A DNA stretch of 64,000 nt from an uncultured Bacteroides sp. (lineage in GTDB: Bacteria; Bacteroidota; Bacteroidia; Bacteroidales; Bacteroidaceae). Of this stretch, positions 34,422-42,301 are shown piece after piece (within the stretch, counting starts at the first letter, position 1; each line of letters opens with the position of its first letter). The stretch spans positions 22,592 through 86,591 of the forward strand of contig CAJKXC010000005.1 in the NCBI GenBank assembly GCA_905203765.1, read 5' to 3'. The translations under genes were made by a program, and so were the position numbers. The notes beneath the pieces are model-generated. The model was not told where the DNA came from, searched no databases, and saw only the letters and a program-made list of their open reading frames with translations.

Positions 34422-35377
34422 ATTTATTTAAAAAGGTAGAAACCCGCAAGGGGCTTTTCGCAGTCGAGAAGATAACACTGATATACAATCTGTTGACTTC
34501 TATTCTCATTCTGTTTCTTTTTCAGGAAATGGATCACCCGGTGCAGATGCTCATTGACCGTGCCATGATTGCGGCTATGACTTTCTTGCTGATGTATCTC
34601 TACCGCCTGGCACCTTGCAAGTTTTCCGCTTTTGTCCGTATCGGCATTCAGATGTCACTGCTTTCTTATTGGTATCCCGATACATTCGAGTTCAACCGCA
34701 TATTCCCCAATCTCGACCACGTGTTTGCTTCGGCAGAGCAATGGATTTTCGGGGGGCAACCGGCTGTGTGGTTCTGTGCCAAGTTCCCGCAGATGTGGGT
34801 GAGCGAGCCGTTCAATATGGGGTACTTTTCCTATTATCCGATGATTCTGGTGGTGGTGCTGTGGTACTTCTTCTGCCGTTTCGAGTTGTTCGAGAAGGTG
34901 TCGTTCGTCATTGTCACCGCTTTCTTCATCTATTATCTGATTTATATTTTCGTTCCGGTTGCCGGACCGCAATTCTACTTCCCTGCCATTGGCGACGATA
35001 ACGTGGCGCGGGGCATATTCCCTTCTATCGGCGATTATTTCCATCATCACCAGGAACTTCTCCCGGGCCCCGGATATGAGCATGGTTTCTTCTATAACCT
35101 GGTCGAGGGCTCCCAGCAGGTGGGTGAGCGTCCTACGGCGGCTTTTCCCAGTTCGCACGTCGGCATATCCACTATCCTGATGATTATGGCGTGGCGTGGC
35201 GACCGACGGTTATTCACTTGTCTTTTCCCTTTCTATCTGTTGCTGTGCGGTGCTACGGTCTACATCCAGGCCCATTACCTGATTGATGCTATTGCAGGTT
35301 TCCTCTCCGCTTTCCTGTTCTATATAGTAGCTACGTGGATGTTCAAGCGTTGGTTTGCAAAGCCGATGTTTAAGTAA
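34412..35377 (+). CDS. PAP2-superfamily membrane protein (inositolphosphotransferase/Aur1-like)
   Basis: This 321-residue protein has about six TM segments. The PAP2 catalytic motifs are GERPTAAFPSSHVGIS (C2, catalytic His) and YIQAHYLIDAIAGF (C3, His and Asp). Motif C1 is degenerate, as in the PAP2_3 branch that includes fungal inositolphosphorylceramide synthase. Such proteins transfer or remove phospho-headgroups on the outer face of the inner membrane. It overlaps the SDR gene by 10 bp; its end overlaps the convergent dusB gene by 8 bp. A role in lipid headgroup modification is inferred. Confidence 0.85.
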   Translation: MALDLFKKVETRKGLFAVEKITLIYNLLTSILILFLFQEMDHPVQMLIDRAMIAAMTFLLMYLYRLAPCKFSAFVRIGIQMSLLSYWYPDTFEFNRIFPNLDHVFASAEQWIFGGQPAVWFCAKFPQMWVSEPFNMGYFSYYPMILVVVLWYFFCRFELFEKVSFVIVTAFFIYYLIYIFVPVAGPQFYFPAIGDDNVARGIFPSIGDYFHHHQELLPGPGYEHGFFYNLVEGSQQVGERPTAAFPSSHVGISTILMIMAWRGDRRLFTCLFPFYLLLCGATVYIQAHYLIDAIAGFLSAFLFYIVATWMFKRWFAKPMFK

Positions 35378-36350
35378 GCAGCGGCTCGATTTCGTCAAAG
35401 ATACGGTACAACTCTTCTTTTGTCTCTGCCCGAAGCATAGCTATTCTTGTTTCCCTGAAGTTGGGGATGCCTTTGAACAGCGGACTTGCTGCCAAGTGGC
35501 GGCGTACGTGCAGAATGCCTCTGCGCTCGTCCAGCAGGTTGACGCTGTCCGCCACTTCCTGCCGTAATACATTCAATCGCCATTCGCTGCTGAGTGGGGG
35601 GAGTTCTTCGCCGGTTTCCAGATAATGCTTCACTTCCTTGAATATCCACGGGCGGCCGAAGCTGGCACGACCTATCATTATGGCATCTATCCCGTAGAGG
35701 TCGAAGCACTCACGGGCACGTTGGGGAGTGGTGATGTCGCCGTTGCCGATGATGGGGATGTGCATGCGCGGGTTCTTTTTTACTTCGCCGATAAGCGTCC
35801 AGTCCGCTTCGCCGGTGTACATCTGTGCACGGGTGCGGCCGTGGATGGTGAGGGCGGCAATGCCGCAATCCTGCAACTGTTCGGCAAGGTCTACAATGAT
35901 TTTATTGTTGGCATCCCAGCCGAGGCGGGTTTTGACGGTGACGGGGATTTTCACGGCATCCACTACGGCGCGGGTGATTTCCAGCATCAGCGGAATATTC
36001 TGTAGCATACCTGCACCGGCACCTTTGCCTGCTACGCGCTTCACGGGACAGCCGAAGTTGATGTCGAGAATATCGGGCTGCGCCTGTTCCACAATGCGGG
36101 CGGCTTCTACCATTGTTTCGGTGTCTTTGCCGTATATCTGTATGGCTACGGGACGCTCCGCATCGCTTATTTTCAGCTTCTGCTCCGTTTTGCTGACGGA
36201 GCGTATCAGAGCGTCGGCAGATACGAATTCCGTATATACCATGTCCGCACCAAACTGTTTGCACATCAGGCGGAAAGCAGGGTCGGTGACGTCTTCCATC
36301 GGAGCTAAAAGTACGGGGTGCGCCCCCAGTTCTATGTCTTTGATTTTCAT
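35370..36350 (-). CDS. dusB: tRNA-dihydrouridine synthase (DusB-like)
   Basis: The start at 36350 (MKIKDIELGAHPVLLAPMEDV) is preferred since the longer frame to 36416 runs into the tandem repeat array upstream. The 326-residue FMN TIM barrel reduces uridine in tRNA D-loops. It has APMEDVTDPAFRLMC, VYTEFVSADAL, the catalytic Cys motif DINFGCPVKRVAGKGAGAGML, TVKTRLGW, LTIHGRTRAQMYTG, IGNGDITTP and DAIMIGRASFGRPW. Confidence 0.94.
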   Translation of the reverse strand: MKIKDIELGAHPVLLAPMEDVTDPAFRLMCKQFGADMVYTEFVSADALIRSVSKTEQKLKISDAERPVAIQIYGKDTETMVEAARIVEQAQPDILDINFGCPVKRVAGKGAGAGMLQNIPLMLEITRAVVDAVKIPVTVKTRLGWDANNKIIVDLAEQLQDCGIAALTIHGRTRAQMYTGEADWTLIGEVKKNPRMHIPIIGNGDITTPQRARECFDLYGIDAIMIGRASFGRPWIFKEVKHYLETGEELPPLSSEWRLNVLRQEVADSVNLLDERRGILHVRRHLAASPLFKGIPNFRETRIAMLRAETKEELYRIFDEIEPLLT

Positions 36351-36369
36351 ACGGTTAAATTCAGCCTGA

Positions 36370-36479
36370 CAGACACTGGTGTTCTTCGTGACAAACACTG
36401 GTGTCTGTCGCGACAAACACTGGTGTCCTTCACAACAGGCACTGGTGTCTGTCAGGAGAAGGGCCAGTGTCTGTCAGTT
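36370..36479. repeat. 22 bp tandem repeat array, core ACACTGGTGT (array C)
   Basis: Five head-to-tail units begin at 36370, 36392, 36414, 36436 and 36458, exactly 22 bp each. The core (A/G)ACACTGGTGT is nearly palindromic and is followed by a variable half such as CTGTCGCGAC. The array lies upstream of dusB, between it and the divergent DUF2059 gene. Confidence 0.92.
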
Positions 36480-36525
36480 TCGTGCAAAAGTACGGAAAAA
36501 AGAGCGCTTTGCTGCAAAAAAAGCC

Positions 36526-36533
36526 TACCTTTG
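36526..36533 (+). promoter_or_regulatory. Candidate -7 element for the DUF2059 gene
   Basis: TACCTTTG matches TAnnTTTG exactly and is 30 bp upstream of the start codon. A TTTG lies at 36508-36511, only 14 bp away. Confidence 0.55.
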
Positions 36534-36563
36534 TATCATTATTTATTTAACTAATATGGAATT

Positions 36564-37025
36564 ATGAAAAAAGGTTTGGTTTTGATAGTAATGTGTGTGG
36601 CTATGTTGTTTGCTGCTGCACCTTCGGCTTTGGCGCAAACTCCGAATGACGAGTACAAGGCAACATTGGGAAAGATGTTGGAATTATCCGGCTCTGTAGC
36701 CTCGGTCAAGGCAATGATACCGCAGATGATAGCTATGTTCAAGCAACAGTCGCCTTCGTTGGACGCTTCTTTCTGGGATGGCTTTCAGAAGAAATGGGAA
36801 GCCAAGTTCGGCAGCAGACTGACGGAACTCTACGCCCCTATCTACCAGAAGTACCTGACACTGGACGACCTGAAGAAAGTGGTTGCTTTCTATGAATCGC
36901 CTGCCGGAAAGAAACTCGCCGCCTCTACCCCTGCCATGATGAGCGAAGGTATGCAGGTAGGACAGAAGCTGGGAATGGAGATTGCCAACGAGCTTCAACA
37001 GGAATTGCAGGGGCAGAGCAAATAA
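36564..37025 (+). CDS. DUF2059-family secreted protein
   Basis: The 153-residue protein has a signal peptide (MKKGLVLIVMCVAMLFAAAPSALAQ). The rest is helical with the DUF2059 hallmark near the C-terminus, YQKYLTLDDLKKVVAFYESPAGKKLAASTPAMM. The domain is common in periplasmic proteins across Gram-negatives, with no established activity. It stands alone, 48 bp before the U32 peptidase gene in the same direction. Confidence 0.88.
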   Translation: MKKGLVLIVMCVAMLFAAAPSALAQTPNDEYKATLGKMLELSGSVASVKAMIPQMIAMFKQQSPSLDASFWDGFQKKWEAKFGSRLTELYAPIYQKYLTLDDLKKVVAFYESPAGKKLAASTPAMMSEGMQVGQKLGMEIANELQQELQGQSK

Positions 37026-37073
37026 ATGATTCTTTAGCGATAACTTCTTTATATACTTCTTCATTAATCGGCT

Positions 37074-38357
37074 ATGAACTTAAAAGATTTTGAAATCATG
37101 GCACCCGTCGGCTCGCGCGAATCACTCGCAGCAGCCATCCAGGCAGGTGCCGATTCCATCTATTTCGGCATTGAGAACCTGAACATGCGCGCCCGTTCCG
37201 CAAATACCTTCACGATTGATGATTTGCGGGAGATTGCCCAGACGTGCGACGAGCACGGCATGAAAAGCTATCTCACTGTCAATACTATCATATACGACCA
37301 GGACATTGCGCTGATGCGTACCATTATCGATGCGGCAAAGGCTGCGGGCATTTCCGCTGTGATTGCGGCGGATGTGGCAGTGATGAGCTACGCGCGGCAG
37401 ATAGGCCAGGAAGTACACCTCAGTACGCAATTGAATATATCCAACGTAGAAGCCCTGCGCTTCTATGCCCAGTTTGCCGATGTAGTGGTACTGGCACGCG
37501 AGTTGAACCTGGAACAGGTAGCGGAAATCTACCGCCACATCTGCGAGGAGAATATCTGCGGACCGAACGGGCAGCAGATACGCATCGAGATGTTCTGCCA
37601 CGGGGCGCTCTGCATGGCCGTGTCCGGCAAGTGCTATCTCTCCCTGCACGAGATGAACCACTCCGCCAACCGGGGCGCTTGTATGCAAGTGTGCCGCCGC
37701 TCCTACACCGTGCGCGACAAGGAGACGGATGTGGAGCTCGAAGTAGACAACCAATACATCATGTCGCCCAAAGACCTGAAGACCATCCATTTTATGAACA
37801 AGATGATGGATGCAGGCGTACGCGTGTTCAAGATCGAGGGGCGTGCCCGCGGCCCCGAGTACGTGCGCACAGTGGTGGAGTGCTATAAAGAGGCCATCCG
37901 TTCCTACCTGGACGATACATTCACCGACGAGAAGATTGCAGCATGGGACGAGCGCCTGAAAACCGTGTTCAACCGCGGCTTCTGGGACGGCTACTACCTG
38001 GGGCAGCGCCTCGGAGAGTGGACGAAGAACTACGGCTCCGCCGCTACGGAACGCAAGATATACGTGGGCAAGGGCATCCGCTACTTCTCCAACATCGGCG
38101 TGGCTGAATTCCTGGTAGAGGCTGCCGAAGTCAACGTAGGCGACAAGCTGCTGATAACAGGTCCTACGACAGGTGCCGAGTTCCTGACTTTGGAAGAGGC
38201 GCGTGTCGATTTGAAGCCTGTGCCGACGGTGAAGAAAGGGCAACACTTCTCGATGAAATCGGTTAAAATACGCCCAAGCGACAAACTCTACAAGCTGGTC
38301 TCCGTGGAAGAACTGAAGAAGTTCAAGGGGCTGGACGTAGAACAAAAGCGAGGTTAA
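37074..38357 (+). CDS. Peptidase U32 family protein (RlhA/TrhP-like RNA hydroxylation factor)
   Basis: The 427-residue protein shows the U32 signature IEMFCHGALCMAVSGKCYLS and further conserved cysteines in NRGACMQVCRRSY, probably iron-sulfur ligands. The N-terminus (EIMAPVGSRESLAAAIQAGADSIYFGIENLNMRARS) is a TIM-barrel start; QLNISNVEALRFY and MSPKDLKTIHFM also match. Despite the name, characterised members make 5-hydroxycytidine in 23S rRNA or 5-hydroxyuridine in tRNA (the prephenate-dependent TrhP). Which RNA is modified cannot be decided here. Confidence 0.9.
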   Translation: MNLKDFEIMAPVGSRESLAAAIQAGADSIYFGIENLNMRARSANTFTIDDLREIAQTCDEHGMKSYLTVNTIIYDQDIALMRTIIDAAKAAGISAVIAADVAVMSYARQIGQEVHLSTQLNISNVEALRFYAQFADVVVLARELNLEQVAEIYRHICEENICGPNGQQIRIEMFCHGALCMAVSGKCYLSLHEMNHSANRGACMQVCRRSYTVRDKETDVELEVDNQYIMSPKDLKTIHFMNKMMDAGVRVFKIEGRARGPEYVRTVVECYKEAIRSYLDDTFTDEKIAAWDERLKTVFNRGFWDGYYLGQRLGEWTKNYGSAATERKIYVGKGIRYFSNIGVAEFLVEAAEVNVGDKLLITGPTTGAEFLTLEEARVDLKPVPTVKKGQHFSMKSVKIRPSDKLYKLVSVEELKKFKGLDVEQKRG

Positions 38358-38374
38358 ATCGATAATAAAGTGAT

Positions 38375-38845
38375 ATGGACTACATTTATGAACTGACGAT
38401 GAAGGTGCGCGACTACGAGTGCGACCTGCAAGGCATCGTCAACAACGCCAACTATCAGCATTACCTGGAACATACGCGCCATGAGTTCCTCTTATCTACG
38501 GGCGTCAGCTTCGCAGCGCTCCACGAGCAGGGAGTAGACCCGGTGGTGGCACGCATCAGTATGGCATTCAAGACACCGCTGAAGAGTGGCGATGAGTTTA
38601 TCTCCAAGCTCTATATGAAGAAAGAAGGCATCAAGTACGTTTTCTATCAGGACATCTTTAAAGTTGACAAGGAGACGAGGGGACAAGGGGACAAGGAGGA
38701 GCCTCGTCAACTTACTTCCTCGTCTCCTTGTCAACTTAAGCTCTCCCTGAAAGGAGTTGTAGAAACTGTTTGTGTGGTGAATGGACGTCTGAGCGACAGC
38801 GAACTGTTTGATAAAGTCTTTGCACCCTACCTGAACCATGAATAG
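38375..38845 (+). CDS. 4HBT-type hotdog acyl-CoA thioesterase with an in-frame inserted inverted repeat
   Basis: The 156-residue protein is a hotdog-fold thioesterase: MKVRDYECDLQGIVNNANYQHYLEHTRHEFL is the 4-hydroxybenzoyl-CoA thioesterase N-terminus with catalytic Asp, and ISMAFKTPLKSGDEF follows. Between KVD and LKLSLKG about 20 residues (KETRGQGDKEEPRQLTSSSP) are polar and unlike the family, and they are encoded by a 77 bp segment bounded by 20 bp perfect inverted repeats. Without it the beta-strands would join normally. The reading frame stays open, so the protein may be active with an enlarged surface loop. The next gene, dprA, overlaps the stop by 8 bp. Confidence 0.87.
   Translation: MDYIYELTMKVRDYECDLQGIVNNANYQHYLEHTRHEFLLSTGVSFAALHEQGVDPVVARISMAFKTPLKSGDEFISKLYMKKEGIKYVFYQDIFKVDKETRGQGDKEEPRQLTSSSPCQLKLSLKGVVETVCVVNGRLSDSELFDKVFAPYLNHE
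38661..38737. repeat. 20 bp perfect inverted repeat inside the thioesterase gene
   Basis: Arms AAGTTGACAAGGAGACGAGG (38661-38680) and its exact complement (38718-38737) enclose a 37 bp centre containing GGACAAGG repeats. The element is in frame and has the look of a small palindromic mobile sequence. Confidence 0.85.
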
Positions 38846-39956
38846 CGACGAACGCATTTGCAGTATAGCCCTCATGCTTTGCCCCGGTATAGGACATATC
38901 GGGGCAAAACGTTTAATAGACGGCATGGGCAGTGCCGCCGAAGTGTTCCACCGGCGGGCAGAACTTCCCGAACTTCTCCCCGGCATCTCCTCTTCGGTAG
39001 TGTCGGCACTCGATTGCCCCGCTGCCTTCCTGCGCGCCGAGCGCGAGGTGGAGTTTGTGGAGAAGAACCGTCTCTCCTGTCTTACCCTGAAAGATGAGGC
39101 TTACCCCTCTCGCCTGCGCGAGTGTGAGGATGCTCCGGTAGTGCTTTTCTTTAAGGGAAACACCGACTTCAACCGCCTGCGCGTCATCAACATGGTAGGT
39201 ACCCGCCGCGCTACGGACTACGGCAAGCAGTTCTGTGCCGACTTCCTGCGCGACTTGTCCGCTCTTTGCCCCGATGTGCTTGTAGTGAGCGGGCTGGCTT
39301 ACGGTATCGACATCCATGCCCATCGCGCCGCATTGGCAAACCGCCTCTCTACCGTTGCCGTCCTTGCCCACGGGCTGGACCGCATTTACCCTTATGTTCA
39401 CCGGAAGACTGCCATCGATATGCTGGTAACCGGCGGCCTGCTCACCGAGTTTCTGACTGAAACCAATCCGGACAAGCACAACTTCGTCAGCCGCAACCGC
39501 ATCGTGGCGGGCATGAGCGATGCCACCATCGTAGTAGAATCCGCCGCCAAAGGCGGTTCCCTTATTACCGCCGAACTGGCGGAAGGCTATCACCGCGATT
39601 GCTTTGCCGTGCCCGGTCGCGTAACGGATGCTTCTTCCATCGGCTGCAACCAACTGATACGCGACAACAAAGCCGCCCTCATCCAAAGTGCCGAAGACTT
39701 TGTGCGGATCATGGGTTGGGTGGAGCCGGAACAACCCGCCAAGCAGGCAGGCATCCAGCGCAACCTCTTCCCCGAGTTGACGGAAGAAGAAGAACTCATC
39801 GTCCGTATCTTCACCCGTCAGGGAGATTTACATATTAATACGTTGGTAGTGGAAGCCGATATTCCGGTAAACCGCATGAGTGCGCTGCTTTTTGAAATGG
39901 AGATGAAGGGAGTGGTGAAGGCAATGGTAGGTGGAGTGTATCATCTGCTGGCATAG
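38838..39956 (+). CDS. dprA: DNA processing protein DprA
   Basis: DprA (372 residues) loads RecA on incoming single-stranded DNA during transformation; many Bacteroides carry it without known competence. An N-terminal HhH/SAM-like part (CPGIGHIGAKRLIDGMG) is followed by the Rossmann-like DprA domain: INMVGTRRATDYGK, VVSGLAYGIDIHAHRAAL, VAVLAHGLDRIYP, GGLLTEFLTETNPDKHNFVSRNRIVAGMSD, ESAAKGGSLITAELA, FAVPGRVTDASSIGCNQLI. A C-terminal winged helix (EEELIVRIFTRQGDLHINTLV) ends it. Its ATG overlaps the thioesterase stop. Confidence 0.95.
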   Translation: MNSDERICSIALMLCPGIGHIGAKRLIDGMGSAAEVFHRRAELPELLPGISSSVVSALDCPAAFLRAEREVEFVEKNRLSCLTLKDEAYPSRLRECEDAPVVLFFKGNTDFNRLRVINMVGTRRATDYGKQFCADFLRDLSALCPDVLVVSGLAYGIDIHAHRAALANRLSTVAVLAHGLDRIYPYVHRKTAIDMLVTGGLLTEFLTETNPDKHNFVSRNRIVAGMSDATIVVESAAKGGSLITAELAEGYHRDCFAVPGRVTDASSIGCNQLIRDNKAALIQSAEDFVRIMGWVEPEQPAKQAGIQRNLFPELTEEEELIVRIFTRQGDLHINTLVVEADIPVNRMSALLFEMEMKGVVKAMVGGVYHLLA

Positions 39957-39991
39957 TGGCGTTGCGAACTTAACTTTCTGTCTGCAATAAA

Positions 39992-40027
39992 TAAGGTCCC
40001 ATCCTGTTGGCAACGGGTGGGACCTTA
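39992..40027. terminator. Hairpin between convergent dprA and the GH97 gene
   Basis: TAAGGTCCCA (39992-40001) and TGGGACCTTA (40018-40027) pair over 10 bp with additional pairing inside (CCTGTTG with CAACGGG). T-runs are weak on both sides. The location suggests a bidirectional terminator. Confidence 0.6.
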
Positions 40028-40071
40028 CTGTTCACGGTAGATAGTCGGTTATCCTGCAACCTTTCTCCCTT

Positions 40072-42087
40072 TTACATCTTTTCGATACGTATGGCAGTGC
40101 CGCCGCCGGGTGCCAACTGTAGCGTCAGTATGCTGTCTGCCGTTACTTCTTCTTCGGTTATCTTTACGGGATATGGATTGCTTTTGTAGTCCGCGCCCTC
40201 TCCGTCTTCATAGATGGTGGCTTTGTAGCTGGCGTCCTTGTCCAGGAAGTCGAGCGGCAGCGTCAGGTTGCGGGCTTCGGCATTGGTGATGCTGCCTACG
40301 AACCAGTTGTCGCTGCTGCGGTCTTTGCGGGCGATGGTGACGTAGTCGCCTATCTTGGCGCTGGGTATCACGGTCTTTGCCCAGGTTGTGGGGCAAGAGG
40401 TGATGAACGAGAAGGCGGGTTGGTTCTCGTAATTCTCTATCATATCCGCTGCCATCTGCAAGGGGCTGAACAGCACGACGTACAGCGCCAACTGCTTGGC
40501 AATGGTAGTCTGCGGATGCGTGCCGGGGTAAACCGGGTTCTTGAAGTTGAAGATGCCGGGCGTAAAGTCCATCGGCCCAGCCAGCCCACGGGTGAAGGGG
40601 AGAATGCAGGTATGTTCGGGCGGATTGCCGCCGTCGGGACTCCAGGCGTTGTACTCCTGTCCGCGCACGCCTTCCTGAGTCATCAGGTTGGGATAGGTGC
40701 GCTGCAAGCCGGTGGGCATGGCGGGTTCGTGGTTGTCAATCATGATGCCGTAGCGGGCGGCGGTTTCGATGACCTTGCGGTAGTGGCGCACGCCGTACTG
40801 GCTGTGTTGCAGCTCTTTGTGGTCGAGCATCGGGTTGACGTATCCCGTCTTTACGGCATGGATGCCGAGCGAGCGGTAGAGGGCGTAGGCGCTGTCCAAC
40901 TGCTGCTCGTAGTTGGTGGCGGCTCCGCCGGTTTCGTTATGACCGATGAGGCGTACTCCCTTCTGGCGGGCATAGTCGGCAAGCCGCTTCAGGTCGTAGT
41001 CGGGATAGGGCTTGGTGAAGCTGAAGGCATCGCCGTTCTCCGTCCAGTCGCCGTCCCAACCGTAGTTCCAGCCTTCGACAAGTACGCCGTTGAAGCCATG
41101 CTTGGCGGCAAAGTCGATGTAGCGCATGGTGTTGGCGGTGTTGGCTCCGTGCTTGGGGCCTTGCGCCCAGGTATAGGCTTCCATGTGCATTCCCCACCAG
41201 ATGCCGACGTATCGTCCCGGTTCTATCCAGGAAGTGTCTTCCAGTTTGCAGGGCTCGTTCAGGTTCAGCATCAGTCGCGAGAGGATGAGGTCGCCGGGCT
41301 TATGGCCGACGATGACCGTGCGCCAGGGTGTGGCGAAGGGGGCGTGGGCAAATACTTTCTCGCCTGTGCTCCAGGGGGTGAGGGCGGCGCGGAGCGTCAC
41401 GCTTTCTTCCTGTCCGTTGGTTCGGGGCGTCAGGTTCAGACTGGCATAGTCCGTCAGATTGGCTTCGTGCAGCGTCAAGTAGAGGTCGTCCCGCACTTCG
41501 AGGGTGGCGGGGGTGGAGATGGTATCCTTCCGGCTGAGCGGGGCGGCGGTGTAGAGCGCTTCGTAGTACTTGGTGCCGTTGGTGGGGATAGACCACGTTT
41601 TGGCATCCCAGGGGAAGGCGTATTCGGTCATTTCGTCCATGATGACGAACTGTTTCAGATTCTCCTGTTCGGGAAAGACGTAGCGGAATCCCAGTCCGTC
41701 GTCGAAGAGGCGGAAGACAATGCTGAGTTGGCGCTTCAGTCCGTCCCGTTCTTCCAGGTCGAGGGTGAGTTCGTTGTAATGGTTGCGTACTTCTATATCT
41801 TCTCCCCAGGGTTGCGCCCAGGTTTCGTCGAAGGAGTCGCGGCGTACATCTTTCAGGCGGAAGTTACTGTCCAGCGGGCCGTCTTCGAGGATGAAGCCGA
41901 GGGCGGAAGGGTTGATAAGGGTTTCTGTGCCTTGCGCCAGCGAGTAGTAGGGACGGCCGTCCTTCACTCCGGCTGTCAGGCTGAGTTGTCCGTCGGGTGA
42001 CTGCAAGGTTTCTACCGTTCCGCCGGTACAAGCCGCGAGTAACAGGGCGCAGAGGCAAGTGGCGGTTAATTGTTTCAGTTTATTCAT
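40072..42087 (-). CDS. GH97 family alpha-glucosidase (SusB-like), lipoprotein
   Basis: The start at 42087 (MNKLKQLTATCLCALLLAACTGG) gives a lipoprotein signal; the longer frame to 42150 would run into an inverted repeat. The 671-residue protein has the N-terminal beta-super-sandwich, a barrel and the C-terminal beta domain of GH97. The segments VKTGYVNPMLDHKELQHSQYG, IMIDNHEPAMPTGLQRTYPN, MTQEGVRGQEYNAW and LPFTRGLAGPMDFTPGIF parallel the inverting SusB branch, including the Glu-rich calcium/catalytic pocket. Alpha-glucosidase activity on 1,4- or 1,6-linked oligosaccharides is therefore more likely than alpha-galactosidase. It is the last gene of PUL 2. Confidence 0.91.
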   Translation of the reverse strand: MNKLKQLTATCLCALLLAACTGGTVETLQSPDGQLSLTAGVKDGRPYYSLAQGTETLINPSALGFILEDGPLDSNFRLKDVRRDSFDETWAQPWGEDIEVRNHYNELTLDLEERDGLKRQLSIVFRLFDDGLGFRYVFPEQENLKQFVIMDEMTEYAFPWDAKTWSIPTNGTKYYEALYTAAPLSRKDTISTPATLEVRDDLYLTLHEANLTDYASLNLTPRTNGQEESVTLRAALTPWSTGEKVFAHAPFATPWRTVIVGHKPGDLILSRLMLNLNEPCKLEDTSWIEPGRYVGIWWGMHMEAYTWAQGPKHGANTANTMRYIDFAAKHGFNGVLVEGWNYGWDGDWTENGDAFSFTKPYPDYDLKRLADYARQKGVRLIGHNETGGAATNYEQQLDSAYALYRSLGIHAVKTGYVNPMLDHKELQHSQYGVRHYRKVIETAARYGIMIDNHEPAMPTGLQRTYPNLMTQEGVRGQEYNAWSPDGGNPPEHTCILPFTRGLAGPMDFTPGIFNFKNPVYPGTHPQTTIAKQLALYVVLFSPLQMAADMIENYENQPAFSFITSCPTTWAKTVIPSAKIGDYVTIARKDRSSDNWFVGSITNAEARNLTLPLDFLDKDASYKATIYEDGEGADYKSNPYPVKITEEEVTADSILTLQLAPGGGTAIRIEKM

Positions 42088-42123
42088 GCAATTATTTGTT
42101 ATTAGTTTGATAAATGAGAATTC

Positions 42124-42252
42124 TTTTTGCTCACGGAGCACACGGAACACACGGATAGCACGGATAAGATTTCAGACACAGAGTACACTGATAACAGAAA
42201 GATATAGGAAATCCGTGTTATCCGTGTGTTCCGTGTGCTCCGTGAGCAAAAA
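42124..42252. repeat. Long inverted repeat with 9 bp internal periodicity
   Basis: Arms of 42 bp (42124-42165 and 42211-42252) pair with a single mismatch around a 45 bp loop. Each arm starts TTTTTGCTCACGG and consists of four 9 bp steps of the type nnnCACGGA. It lies between the GH71/99-like and GH97 genes. As RNA it would form a very stable stem. Confidence 0.92.
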
Positions 42253-42301
42253 TATATATCAGTGTACACCGTAATTTATCATTTACCTATTGGGTTATGA
42301 G

